Shown piece by piece: positions 38,816-47,496 of a stretch of 64,000 bases of DNA (its first letter is position 1; every line of letters starts with the position of its first letter). The notes beneath the pieces are model-generated. The model saw only the letters and a list, made by a program, of their open reading frames with translations, was not told the origin of the DNA and did no database searches. The stretch is taken from NCBI RefSeq assembly GCF_001654495.1, contig NZ_CP015849.1, positions 6,117,001 through 6,181,000 of the forward strand. Reading direction: 5' to 3'. The translations under genes were made by a program, and so were the position numbers. The stretch is from Streptomyces sp. SAT1. Lineage in GTDB: Bacteria > Actinomycetota > Actinomycetes > Streptomycetales > Streptomycetaceae.

Positions 38816-39790
38816 TCAGCCCTCCGGGATCTCGAACTTCGACGTGCGCCGCATCCCGGCCGCCCGTCCCTTGCCCGCGACGACCAGGGCCATCTTGCGG
38901 CTGGCCTCGTCGATCATCTCGTCGCCGAGCATCGCCGAGCCCTTCTTGCCGCCCGCCTCGGACGTGCAGTACTCGTACGCGTCCAGGATCAGCTCGGCGT
39001 GGTCGTAGTCCTCCTGCGAGGGCGAGAAGACCTCGTTGGCCGCCTCGACCTGGCCGGGGTGCAGCACCCACTTGCCGTCGAAGCCGAGCGCGGCGGCGCG
39101 CCCCGCGACCGTGCGGAAGCCGTCGATGTCGCGGATCTGGAGATAGGGGCCGTCGATCGCCTGGAGGTCGTGGGCGCGGGCGGCCATCAGGATCTTCATC
39201 AGGATGTAGTGGTAGGCGTCCGCCGGATAGCCGGGCGGCTGCTCGCCCACGACCAGCGTCTTCATGTTGATGGAGGCCATGAAGTCGGCCGGTCCGAAGA
39301 CGATCGTCTCCAGGCGCGGGGAGGCCGCGGCGATCTCGTTGACGTGGTTGAGGCCCTGCGCGTTCTCGATCTGCGCCTCGATGCCGATGCGGCCCACCTC
39401 GAAGCCCATGGTCTTCTCGATCTGCGTCAGCAGCAGGTCGAGCGCCACCACCTGCTGGGCGCTCTGCACCTTGGGCAGCATGACGCAGTCCAGGTTCTGG
39501 CCGGCGCCCTCCACCACGGTGACGACGTCCCGGTACGTCCACTCGGTCGTCCAGTCGTTGACCCGGACCACCCGGGTCTTGCCCGTCCAGTCGCCCTCGT
39601 TGAGGAACTTGACGATGGTGTGCCGCGCCTCGGGCTTGGCCAGCGGCGCGCACGCGTCCTCCAGGTCCAGGAAGACCTGGTCGGCGGGGAGTCCCTGCGC
39701 CTTCTCCAGGAAGCGCGGGTTGCTGCCCGGGACGGCCAGGCACGAGCGCCGCGGACGCAGACGGTCGGCCTGGGGAGCGGGGCTGGTCAT
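38816..39790 (-). CDS. mcl1: HpcH/HpaI aldolase, beta-methylmalyl-CoA / malyl-CoA lyase
   Basis: A 324-residue TIM-barrel aldolase of the CitE/malyl-CoA lyase family. It begins RPRRSCLAVPGSNPRFLEKA and has VFLDLEDACAPLAKPEAR (metal-binding region) and RIGIEAQIENAQGLNHVNEI, with an acidic metal ligand. In the ethylmalonyl-CoA pathway it cleaves beta-methylmalyl-CoA into glyoxylate and propionyl-CoA. Its ATG overlaps the meaA stop (ATGA), giving translational coupling. Length is usual for the family. Confidence 0.9.
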   Translation of the reverse strand: MTSPAPQADRLRPRRSCLAVPGSNPRFLEKAQGLPADQVFLDLEDACAPLAKPEARHTIVKFLNEGDWTGKTRVVRVNDWTTEWTYRDVVTVVEGAGQNLDCVMLPKVQSAQQVVALDLLLTQIEKTMGFEVGRIGIEAQIENAQGLNHVNEIAAASPRLETIVFGPADFMASINMKTLVVGEQPPGYPADAYHYILMKILMAARAHDLQAIDGPYLQIRDIDGFRTVAGRAAALGFDGKWVLHPGQVEAANEVFSPSQEDYDHAELILDAYEYCTSEAGGKKGSAMLGDEMIDEASRKMALVVAGKGRAAGMRRTSKFEIPEG

Positions 39791-41859
39791 ACGGGAACCT
39801 CCAGGGGGTCGAGCTTGTTCGCTTTCCGGATCTCGTCGACGATGCGACCGATGATGCCGGTGATGTCGAAGTCCTTCGGGGTGAAGACGGCGGCCACTCC
39901 GGCGGCCCTCAGCTGTTCGGCGTCACCGCCTGGGATGATGCCACCGGCGATCACCGGGATGTCTGTGGCACCGGCCACACGCAGCCGCTCCAGCACGTCC
40001 GGCACCAGCCGCGCGTGCGAGCCGGACAGGATGGACAGGCCGACCGCGTGCACGTCCTCGGCGAGCGCCGCGTCCACGATCTGCTCGGGGGTGAGCCGGA
40101 TGCCCTGGTAGACCACCTCGAACCCGGCGTCACGGGCCCGTACGGCGATCTGCTCGGCGCCGTTGGAGTGGCCGTCGAGACCCGGCTTGCCGACCAGGAA
40201 GCGCAGCTTGCCCACGCCCAGTTCGCGCGCGGTCAGGTCCACCTTGCGACGCACCCCGGACAGGGCCGAGCCCTCCTCGGCGGTGACGGCCACCGGCGCG
40301 GACGACACCCCGGTCGGCGCCCGGAACTCGCCGAACACCTCGCGCAGCGCCCCGGCCCACTCGCCGGTCGTCACCCCGGCGCGGGCGCACTCCAGAGTGG
40401 CCTCCATCAGGTTCTCCGTGCCCGCGGCCGCCTCCTTGAGCCGGTCGAGCGCCTGCCGCACGGTCGGGAAGTGGAACGGATCGCCCATGCCCTGCCGGTC
40501 GGAGGACTCCTGGCGCGTGGTGCGCCACTGCTCGACCGCCTCGACGACGCGGTCCTCGACCGCCGGGTCCACCGTCTGGATCGCCGTGTCGAGATCGGCG
40601 GTGAGCGGGTTCGGCTCGGTGCCCTCGAAGATGTTGACGCCGATGATCTTCTCCTGGCCGGACTCGATCCGGCCCCGGCGCTCGGCGTGCGAGGCGACCA
40701 GCTGCGACTTCAGATAGCCGGACTCCACGGCGGCCAGCGCGCCGCCGAGGCGCTGGATGTGGTCCATCTCGCCGAGCACCGTGCGGACCAGCTCGTCCAC
40801 CTTCGTCTCGATCACCTTCGAACCCTCGAAGATGTCGTCGTACTCCAGCAGGTCGGACTCGTAGGCGAGCACCTGCTGGATGCGCAGCGACCACTGCTGG
40901 TCCCAGGGGCGGGGCAGGCCCAGGGCCTCGTTCCAGGCCGGCAGCTGCACGGCGCGGGCGCGGGCGTCCTTGGAGAGGGTGACGGCCAGCATCTCCAGGA
41001 CGATCCGCTGGACGTTGTTCTCCGGCTGCGCCTCGGTCAGGCCGAGCGAGTTGACCTGGACGCCGTAGCGGAAGCGGCGGTGCTTGGGGTTCTCGATGCC
41101 GTAGCGCTCCCGGGTGACCTGGTCCCAGATGCGGCCGAAGGCGCGCATCTTGCACATCTCCTCGATGAAGCGGACCCCCGCGTTCACGAAGAAGGAGATC
41201 CGGCCCACCACCTCGCCCATGCGCTCCGGCGGCACCTGGCCGCTGTCGCGCACCGCGTCCAGGACGGCGATCGCCGTGGACATCGCATAGGCGATCTCCT
41301 GCACCGGTGTGGCCCCGGCCTCCTGGAGGTGGTAGCTGCAGATGTTGATCGGGTTCCACCGGGGGATGTGGGAGACGGTGTACGCGATCATGTCCGTCGT
41401 CAGGCGCAGCGAGGGACCCGGCGGGAACACATGGGTGCCCCGGGACAGGTACTCCTTGACGATGTCGTTCTGGGTCGTGCCCTGGAGCCGGGTGATGTCC
41501 GCGCCCTGCTCCTCGGCGACGACCTGGTAGAGCGCCAACAGCCACATCGCGGTGGCGTTGATGGTCATCGAGGTGTTCATCTGCTCCAGGGGGATGTCCC
41601 GGAACAGCCGGCGCATGTCACCGAGGTGCGCGACCGGCACGCCGACCCGGCCGACCTCGCCGCGCGCGAGGACGTGGTCGGGGTCGTAGCCGGTCTGCGT
41701 CGGCAGGTCGAACGCCACCGACAGGCCGGTCTGGCCCTTGGCGAGGTTGCGCCGGTACAGCTCGTTGGACGCCTCGGCCGTGGAGTGGCCGGCGTAGGTG
41801 CGCATGAGCCAGGGCCGGTCGCGCTCCTTCGGCGGCTGCGCGGTCTGACGCTCAGTCAT
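39787..41859 (-). CDS. meaA: Ethylmalonyl-CoA mutase (MeaA), B12-dependent
   Basis: A 690-residue coenzyme-B12-dependent acyl-CoA mutase of the methylmalonyl-CoA mutase large-subunit type. The N-terminal TIM barrel contains RPWLMRTYAGHSTAEASNEL and LPTQTGYDPDHV. The C-terminal B12 domain has the DxHxxG signature in KPGLDGHSNGAEQIA and LSILSGSHARLV, the usual lower-ligand and GxxG blocks. In the pathway it turns ethylmalonyl-CoA into methylsuccinyl-CoA. It follows ccr by only 7 bases and overlaps the aldolase gene. Confidence 0.94.
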   Translation of the reverse strand: MTERQTAQPPKERDRPWLMRTYAGHSTAEASNELYRRNLAKGQTGLSVAFDLPTQTGYDPDHVLARGEVGRVGVPVAHLGDMRRLFRDIPLEQMNTSMTINATAMWLLALYQVVAEEQGADITRLQGTTQNDIVKEYLSRGTHVFPPGPSLRLTTDMIAYTVSHIPRWNPINICSYHLQEAGATPVQEIAYAMSTAIAVLDAVRDSGQVPPERMGEVVGRISFFVNAGVRFIEEMCKMRAFGRIWDQVTRERYGIENPKHRRFRYGVQVNSLGLTEAQPENNVQRIVLEMLAVTLSKDARARAVQLPAWNEALGLPRPWDQQWSLRIQQVLAYESDLLEYDDIFEGSKVIETKVDELVRTVLGEMDHIQRLGGALAAVESGYLKSQLVASHAERRGRIESGQEKIIGVNIFEGTEPNPLTADLDTAIQTVDPAVEDRVVEAVEQWRTTRQESSDRQGMGDPFHFPTVRQALDRLKEAAAGTENLMEATLECARAGVTTGEWAGALREVFGEFRAPTGVSSAPVAVTAEEGSALSGVRRKVDLTARELGVGKLRFLVGKPGLDGHSNGAEQIAVRARDAGFEVVYQGIRLTPEQIVDAALAEDVHAVGLSILSGSHARLVPDVLERLRVAGATDIPVIAGGIIPGGDAEQLRAAGVAAVFTPKDFDITGIIGRIVDEIRKANKLDPLEVPV

Positions 41860-41866
41860 GGGTCCC

Positions 41867-43210
41867 TCAGACGTTCCGGAAGCGGTTGATGGCGTCGGCG
41901 TGCCGGGCGCGCAGCTCCGTGTCGCGCACCCCGAGGCCCTCCTCGGGGGCCATGCAGAGCACGCCGACCTTGCCCTGGTGGGCGTTGCGGTGCACGTCGT
42001 GGGCGGCCTGCCCGGTGTCCTCCAGGGCGTAGACCTTGGAGAGCGTCGGGTGGATCTTCCCCTTGGCGATCAGACGGTTGGCCTCCCACGCCTCGCGGTA
42101 GTTGGCGAAGTGCGAGCCGATGATGCGCTTCAGCGACATCCACAGGTAGCGGTTGTCGTACTCGTGGTGGTAGCCCGAGGTGGAGGCGCAGGTGACGATG
42201 GTGCCCCCCTTGCGGGTGACGTAGACGGAGGCGCCGAAGGTCTCGCGGCCGGGGTGCTCGAAGACGATGTCGACGTCCTCGCCGCCGGTGAGTTCGCGGA
42301 TGCGCTTGCCGAAGCGCTTCCACTCGCGCGGGTCCTGCTCGTGCTCGTTCCTCCAGAACCGGAAGTCCTCGGCGGTGCGGTCGATGATCGCCTCGGCGCC
42401 CATGGCCCGGCACAGCTCGGCCTTCTGCGGCGAGGAGACGACACAGATCGGGGTGGCGCCGCCGGCCAGCGCGAACTGCGTGGCGTACGAGCCGAGTCCG
42501 CCGCTCGCGCCCCAGATGAGCACGTTGTCGCCCTGCTTCATGCCGGCGCCGTTGCGGGAGACGAGCTGGCGGTAGGCGGTGGAGTTGACCAGGCCGGGGG
42601 CGGCGGCCTCCTCCCAGCTGAGGTGGTCCGGCTTGGGCATCAGCTGGTTGGACTTCACCAGTGCGAGCTCCGCCAGGCCGCCGAAGTTGGTCTCGAAGCC
42701 CCAGATGCGCTGCTCGGGGTCGAGCATGGTGTCGTTGTGGCCGTCGGACGACTCCAGTTCGACGGACAGGCAGTGCGCGACGACCTCGTCGCCGGGGTGC
42801 CAGGCGTTGACGCCGGGCCCGGTGCGCAGGACCACGCCCGCGAGGTCGGAACCGATGATGTGGTACGGCAGGTCGTGGCGGCGGGTCAGCTCGCTGACCT
42901 TGCCGTAGCGCTCCAGGAAGCCGAACGTGGACAGCGGCTCGAAGATCGAGGTCCACACCGAGTTGTAGTTGACCGAGGAGGCCATGACGGCCACCAGGGC
43001 CTCGCCCGGCCCGAGTTCGGGCAGGGGCACCTCGTCGAGGTGCAGCGACTTGCGCGGGTCCTTGTCGCGGGTCAACAGCCCGGCGAACATCTCCGTCTCG
43101 TCCTTGTGCACGGTGATCGCGCGGTACGACTCGGGGAGCGGCAGGGCGGCGAAGTCGGCGGACGTGGCGTCCGGGGACTGGATCGCGTCCAGGATGTCCT
43201 TCACGGTCAC
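41867..43210 (-). CDS. ccr: Crotonyl-CoA carboxylase/reductase
   Basis: A 447-residue MDR-superfamily enzyme that reductively carboxylates crotonyl-CoA to ethylmalonyl-CoA with NADPH. The N-terminus from the chosen GTG reads MTVKDILDAIQSPD, as in known Streptomyces Ccr. NADPH-binding IWGASGGLGSYATQFALAGG and the block FEHPGRETFGASVYVTRKGG are conserved. It supplies ethylmalonyl-CoA for polyketides as well as acetate assimilation. GTG at 43210 lies 7 bases after GGAGG. It heads the operon and has its own promoter with a leader of about 205 bases. Confidence 0.96.
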   Translation of the reverse strand: MTVKDILDAIQSPDATSADFAALPLPESYRAITVHKDETEMFAGLLTRDKDPRKSLHLDEVPLPELGPGEALVAVMASSVNYNSVWTSIFEPLSTFGFLERYGKVSELTRRHDLPYHIIGSDLAGVVLRTGPGVNAWHPGDEVVAHCLSVELESSDGHNDTMLDPEQRIWGFETNFGGLAELALVKSNQLMPKPDHLSWEEAAAPGLVNSTAYRQLVSRNGAGMKQGDNVLIWGASGGLGSYATQFALAGGATPICVVSSPQKAELCRAMGAEAIIDRTAEDFRFWRNEHEQDPREWKRFGKRIRELTGGEDVDIVFEHPGRETFGASVYVTRKGGTIVTCASTSGYHHEYDNRYLWMSLKRIIGSHFANYREAWEANRLIAKGKIHPTLSKVYALEDTGQAAHDVHRNAHQGKVGVLCMAPEEGLGVRDTELRARHADAINRFRNV

Positions 43211-43423
43211 GGTGTTGCCTCCGGCGGTGAGCGCCCTGAGGGAGGGGCGCTGAGGGGGTACGTCGGTGCTGCTGAGGGGTGCAGAGGAGGTGCCGTCGGT
43301 CCGGCGGGTGCCGCGGGTGCGGCGGCTGGTGCGTGGCGGCGCTTTGTGGCGCGGGAGGGTGCCTGTGACGCAGGCGTCAGGGCGCGCAGGCGGTGGGCCT
43401 GCCGGGACAGCCCGGACACCTTC

Positions 43424-43465
43424 AACGTATGACACCGCGTGTCAGCTGACAAGGCACTGAGTGCC
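43424..43465 (-). promoter_or_regulatory. ccr operon promoter with overlapping dyads
   Basis: On the minus strand TTGTCA (43447-43452) and TACGTT (43424-43429) are 17 bp apart. The spacer holds the dyad TGACAC-CGC-GTGTCA (43430-43444). It overlaps a second dyad, TGTCAGCTGACA (43440-43451), which covers the -35 box. GGCACT-G-AGTGCC (43453-43465) abuts the -35 upstream. The neighbouring TetR protein is a natural candidate to bind here. Transcription would begin near 43417, leaving a 205-base leader with no recognised riboswitch. Confidence 0.65.
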
Positions 43466-43563
43466 AGATGTTGCGCTCAGGTGAAATCTTTACCCGACAG
43501 ACGAGCGATGATCGATCGTGCGCGGGTGGAGGATCGCTCGAAAACAGGCCCGGACACGCCAAA

Positions 43564-43589
43564 ACGGCCACCCCCGAGGGGGCGGCCGT
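43564..43589 (-). terminator. Terminator of the TetR gene
   Basis: On the minus strand, 18 bases after the TetR stop, ACGGCC/GGCCGT stems enclose a C5/G5 stem with a short loop. A run of four T follows. This separates TetR from the ccr operon. The remaining sequence from 43466 to 43563 shows nothing distinct. Confidence 0.6.
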
Positions 43590-43607
43590 CGGCACAGCGG
43601 TCGTGGC

Positions 43608-44456
43608 TCAGCGCTCCCTCAGCGCCTCCTCGATGGCGCGCATGACCTCGTCCAGCGGGGCGTCGGTCCGGGCGACCGTCACCAGCACCTCGCCCTGCCG
43701 GGAGACGGCGGCGGGCGACACGGGCGCTCCGGGCGCCCCGGCCGAGGAGGCGGCGGTGGCCGGCGCCGCCGTGGTGCGGCCGGCCCCGATCCCGGTCCCG
43801 AAGGTCCTGCGGACGATCGCGAACGCGTGGTCGAGCTGGGTCTCCACGTCGCCCCGGCCGTCCGCCCGCAGCCAGCGCCGCAGCACGTGGTTGTGCGCCG
43901 TGACCACCGCCGAGGCGGCGACCTCGGCCAGCAGCGGATCGTCGTTGGCGTCGTCGGCGTGCGCCCGCTCGTCGAAGTGCCCCAGCAGATAGCGGGTGAA
44001 CAGCCGCTCGTAGCGGGCCACCGAGGCGATCTCCGCCTCGCGCAGCGTGGGCACCTCGCGGGTCAGCTTGTAGCGGGCGACCGAGATCTCCGGCCGCGCC
44101 GCGTACATCTTCATGACCTCCTTGATGCCGCGGCACACCGTGTCGAGCGGATGCTCGTGCGCGGGGGCGGCGTTCAGCACCGCCTCGGCCCGGATCAGGG
44201 TGTCGTCGTGGTCGGGGAAGATCGCCTCTTCCTTGGAGCGGAAGTGGCGGAAGAAGGTGCGGCGGGCGACCCCGGCCGCCGCGGCGATCTCGTCGACCGT
44301 GGTCGCCTCGTACCCCTTCGTCGCGAACAGCTCCATCGCGGCGGCGGCCAGCTCCCGGCGCATCTTGAGCCGTTGCGCGGCGGCGCGGGAGCCCGCGGCG
44401 CTCTCCGGCGCGTCGGGCGTGGCGGGGGTGCGTGAGGACTTGGCGGGCTGGGGCAT
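43608..44456 (-). CDS. TetR-family regulator beside the ethylmalonyl-CoA operon
   Basis: A 282-residue TetR protein. The DNA-binding helix-turn-helix is TVDEIAAAAGVARRTFFRHF, followed by RSKEEAIFPDHDD. The ligand domain is larger than typical, and an Ala/Gly-rich linker precedes the last 25 residues (RTDAPLDEVMRAIEEALRER). Position directly upstream of ccr, and the TGACA-type dyads in the ccr promoter, suggest it controls that operon, perhaps sensing an acyl-CoA. The start used is ATG 44456; ATG 44474 would add six residues (MQYVQV). A terminator follows it. Confidence 0.88.
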   Translation of the reverse strand: MPQPAKSSRTPATPDAPESAAGSRAAAQRLKMRRELAAAAMELFATKGYEATTVDEIAAAAGVARRTFFRHFRSKEEAIFPDHDDTLIRAEAVLNAAPAHEHPLDTVCRGIKEVMKMYAARPEISVARYKLTREVPTLREAEIASVARYERLFTRYLLGHFDERAHADDANDDPLLAEVAASAVVTAHNHVLRRWLRADGRGDVETQLDHAFAIVRRTFGTGIGAGRTTAAPATAASSAGAPGAPVSPAAVSRQGEVLVTVARTDAPLDEVMRAIEEALRER

Positions 44457-44655
44457 GACCTGAACGTACTGCATGGGCGCGGCCCGATGCGCAGGTCCCC
44501 GGCCTTCACCACCCTGGCCGGGCGGGGGCGGGGCGGCCGGGTCCAGCAGGCCGCCCCACTCCCTCGCGGCCCGGAACCGCTCGCTGCCCGGCCCGCACCG
44601 CTCCTCTGCCGGCCGCGATCGTCCCTCCGCGGGCCGGGACCGGCCGCCGGAGCGG

Positions 44656-46461
44656 TCAGCGCCGGGCATGCTCACGGAAGCCGCGGCCCGTCTTGCGGCC
44701 GAGGCAGCCCGCGGCCACCAGATGCTCCAGCAGGGGCGCCGGGGCCAGGCCCGGGTCGCGGAACTCGCGGTGCAGCACCTTCTCGATGGCCAGCGAGACG
44801 TCCAGACCGACCACGTCCAGCAGCTCGAAGGGCCCCATCGGATAGCCGCCGCCCAGCTTCATCGCCGCGTCGATGTCGTCGAGGCTCGCGTAGTGCTCCT
44901 GGACCATCTTGATCGCGTTGTTGAGGTACGGGAACAGCAGCGCGTTGACGATGAAACCGGCCCGGTCGCCGCAGTCCACCGGGTGCTTGCGGACCTCGGC
45001 GCACACCTCGCGGACCGTGGCGTGGGCGTCGTCCGCCGTCAGCACCGTACGCACCACCTCGACCAGCTTCATGGCCGGGGCCGGATTGAAGAAGTGCATG
45101 CCGACCACGTCCTGCGGGCGCGAGGTGGCACGGGCGCAGGCGATCACCGGCAGCGAGGACGTGGTGGTGGCGAGCACCGCGCCCGGCCTGCAGACCTTGT
45201 CCAGCGTCGCGAACACCTGCTGCTTGACGGCCAGGTCCTCGGCGACGGCCTCCACCGCCAGGTCGACGTCCGCGAAGTCGTCGTACGTGCCGGTGGCCGT
45301 GATCCGGTCGAGGGCCTGCGCGGCGGTCTCGGCGCTCATCCGGCCCCGGTCCACCGAGCGCGCCAGCGAGCCGCCGATCCGGGCCCTGGCCGCCTCCGCC
45401 TTCCCGGCGGTGCGCGCGGCGAGCACCACCTCGTAGCCCGCCTTCGCGAACACCTCCGCGATGCCCGACGCCATGGTGCCCGAGCCGGCCACCCCGATCA
45501 CGCGCACGGGCCGGCCGGGGGCGGGCGCGTCGCCCTCCGGCGGGGTGAGGGCGTCCCGCACGAGGGTGCCGCTGCCCGGCGACTCGTAGGTGTAGAAGCC
45601 GCGCCCCGCCTTGCGGCCGGTCAGGCCCGCCTCGCTGAGCTGCCTGAGGATCGGCGCGGGCGCGTGCAGCCGGTCGTGCGAGGCGGCGTACATGGCCTCC
45701 AGGACGGTGCGCGCGGTGTCCACGCCGATCAGGTCGAGCAGGGCGAGCGGGCCCATCGGCAGGCCGCAGCCGAGCCGCATCGCGGCGTCGATGTCCTCCC
45801 GTGAGGCGTACTTGGCCTCGTACATCGCGGCGGCCTGGTTGAGGTAGCCGAACAGCAGCCCGTCGGCGACGAATCCGGGCCGGTCGCCGACCGCGACCGG
45901 CTCCTTGCCCAGTTCGGCGGCGAGGTCGGTGACGGCGGCGACGGCCTGTGGCGAGGTCAGCACCGAGGAGACCACCTCCACCAGCCGCATCGCCGGGGCC
46001 GGGTTGAAGAAGTGCAGGCCGAGCACGCGCTCGGGACGGGCCGAGTCGGCGGCGAGCCGGGTCACCGACAGCGCGTTGGTGCCGGTCGCCAGGATGGTCC
46101 CGGGCCGCACGACGCGGTCCAGCTCGCGGAAGATCTGCTGCTTGATCTCGTACGACTCCGGCGCGACCTCGATGACCAGGTCGGCGTCGGCGGCGGCGGA
46201 CAGATCGGCCGAGGTGCGCACGCGGGCGAGGACGTCCGCGCGCTCCTGCTCGGTCAGCCGGCCGCGCGCCACGGCGCGGGCGGTGGAGGACTCCAGGGCG
46301 GCGACGGACCGGGCGGTCGCGGCCTCGTCGATGTCGATGCCGACGACCTCGCGGCCGGCGCGGGCCAGGACCTCGGTGATGCCGGTGCCCATGGTGCCGA
46401 GGCCGACGACGGCCACGGTCTTGAGCGGGGACAGGGGGGTGTCGGGGCGGGGAGCGGCCAT
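44656..46461 (-). CDS. hbd: Tandem-duplicated 3-hydroxyacyl-CoA dehydrogenase
   Basis: A 601-residue protein made of two complete 3-hydroxyacyl-CoA dehydrogenase units in series. Each has an NAD-binding Rossmann domain (VVGLGTMGTGITEVLARAG near residue 17; VIGVAGSGTMASGIAEVFAKAG near 315), the catalytic-His block (LGLHFFNPAPAMRLVEVV and VGMHFFNPAPAMKLVEVV) and a C-terminal helical domain (GLPMGPLALLDLIG and GYPMGPFELLDVVG). It is probably a 3-hydroxybutyryl-CoA dehydrogenase supplying crotonyl-CoA to Ccr, although the crotonase step is elsewhere. The ATG follows CTGGAG. It is upstream of TetR on the same strand. Confidence 0.9.
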   Translation of the reverse strand: MAAPRPDTPLSPLKTVAVVGLGTMGTGITEVLARAGREVVGIDIDEAATARSVAALESSTARAVARGRLTEQERADVLARVRTSADLSAAADADLVIEVAPESYEIKQQIFRELDRVVRPGTILATGTNALSVTRLAADSARPERVLGLHFFNPAPAMRLVEVVSSVLTSPQAVAAVTDLAAELGKEPVAVGDRPGFVADGLLFGYLNQAAAMYEAKYASREDIDAAMRLGCGLPMGPLALLDLIGVDTARTVLEAMYAASHDRLHAPAPILRQLSEAGLTGRKAGRGFYTYESPGSGTLVRDALTPPEGDAPAPGRPVRVIGVAGSGTMASGIAEVFAKAGYEVVLAARTAGKAEAARARIGGSLARSVDRGRMSAETAAQALDRITATGTYDDFADVDLAVEAVAEDLAVKQQVFATLDKVCRPGAVLATTTSSLPVIACARATSRPQDVVGMHFFNPAPAMKLVEVVRTVLTADDAHATVREVCAEVRKHPVDCGDRAGFIVNALLFPYLNNAIKMVQEHYASLDDIDAAMKLGGGYPMGPFELLDVVGLDVSLAIEKVLHREFRDPGLAPAPLLEHLVAAGCLGRKTGRGFREHARR

Positions 46462-46755
46462 CGCGGGACTCCAGGAATGAGGGGTGACGACTGGGAACGC
46501 GACCGGGTGCGCCGAGCGGGCGCACCGGGTGCGGAGGGAGGGGGTGCGGGTGTTGCCGGGCTGCCGAGGACCGTCAGGTCCTGGCGCACACGCCCGGGAG
46601 CCCGCGCCGCGGACGCGCACACGCCCGTGCGGCACGAGGCCGGCCGGCTCTGTCCCGGAGCCGGGTCGTACAGCGGTACACGCGCCGGTACCAGGGGCAC
46701 CGGACCGACAGCACTCGCGGTGGCTGCGTCACCAGGCCGCCACGAGTCGATACGA

Positions 46756-46794
46756 GTGGGTAACTCGCTCGTCTGAGCTTAACCGGTGGGTAAC
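46756..46794. promoter_or_regulatory. Paired GTGGGTAAC sites upstream of hbd
   Basis: GTGGGTAAC occurs at 46756-46764 and 46786-46794, exactly 30 bp apart (about three helix turns). The second is part of the imperfect dyad TTAACC-GGT-GGGTAA (46779-46793). They lie about 300 bp upstream of the hbd start. The spacing on one face of the helix suggests cooperative binding by a regulator of acyl-CoA metabolism, which I cannot name. The rest of 46462-46755 has no recognised feature. Confidence 0.45.
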
Positions 46795-46801
46795 GAGCGC
46801 G

Positions 46802-46850
46802 CTAGGGCCTGTCGTCGCGGGGCAGGCGGGAATTTGACGACAGGCCCTAG
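46802..46850. mobile_element. Short MITE-like inverted repeat, 49 bp
   Basis: CTAGGGCCTGTCGTC (46802-46816) is repeated inverted and perfectly at 46836-46850, with 19 bp between. The first 12 bases equal those at the ends of the 191-bp element at 23343-23533, so both probably come from one family. It also folds as a hairpin and could end transcription. Confidence 0.55.
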
Positions 46851-46913
46851 CCCCCTGAGTTTGCTGCGCGCGGGGTGTCCCGTGCGGCCCGGCACGCCTC
46901 TATCGTGGCCTTC

Positions 46914-47489
46914 GTGGACGAAGAGTTGCGATCACTCACGGAACGCTTACGGCAGGAGTCCGGGGGGACGGCCGAGTACCGGCGACTGGCGCGGACCGAG
47001 GACCCGGACGAGCTGGCCGCCGTCCTGACCGCCGCGGGACGGCCGCTGTGGGCCAGGGAACTGGCCGCTTTCCGGCTGGGCCTCGCGGGTGACCGGCGCG
47101 CCTTCGAGTCCCTCGTCCTGCTGCTCAACCACCGCGACCCGCCGCGCTGCGCGAGCGCCGCGTACGCCCTGGGCCGCCTCGGCGACCCCCGCACGGCCCG
47201 CGCGGCGGCGGCCCTCGCCACCAACGAACTCCGCGTCGCCTACGCCCTGCACCCCGTGCGCCTGCTCGTCACCCTGCGCGCCCCGGAGTCCGTGCCCGCG
47301 CTGATCACCACCCTGCGCCGCCGGCTGCACCCGCACGACCCCTACCGCCGGGTGGCGCTGGCCTGTGTGGAGGGCCTCGGCGCCCTGGGCGACGCCCGCG
47401 CCCGCCCGGTCCTCGACGAGGCCCTGGCCCACCCGTCCCTGGCCGAAGCGGCGATCCATGCCCTGGCCCGCCTCCCGAAGCGGAACTGA
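46914..47489 (+). CDS. HEAT-repeat protein
   Basis: A 191-residue all-helical protein with at least four HEAT/PBS-lyase-like repeats, such as CASAAYALGRLGDPRTARAA, RLLVTLRAPESVPALITTL and ACVEGLGALGDARARPVLDE. It is likely a scaffold or protein-binding module; no enzymatic motif. A -10 box TATCGT (46901-46906) lies only 7 bases before the GTG at 46914, so the mRNA is probably leaderless. This is why that start is preferred over the earlier in-frame codon at 46875. The C-terminus converges on the GNAT gene. Confidence 0.8.
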   Translation: MDEELRSLTERLRQESGGTAEYRRLARTEDPDELAAVLTAAGRPLWARELAAFRLGLAGDRRAFESLVLLLNHRDPPRCASAAYALGRLGDPRTARAAAALATNELRVAYALHPVRLLVTLRAPESVPALITTLRRRLHPHDPYRRVALACVEGLGALGDARARPVLDEALAHPSLAEAAIHALARLPKRN

Positions 47490-47496
47490 CCCCGCC

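Noticed and set aside
37059..46461. Reading the ccr-mcd genes as a fatty-acid degradation operon
   Set aside because: The specific set Ccr, MeaA mutase, malyl-CoA lyase and MaoC hydratase is the ethylmalonyl-CoA pathway; no thiolase or ligase is present.
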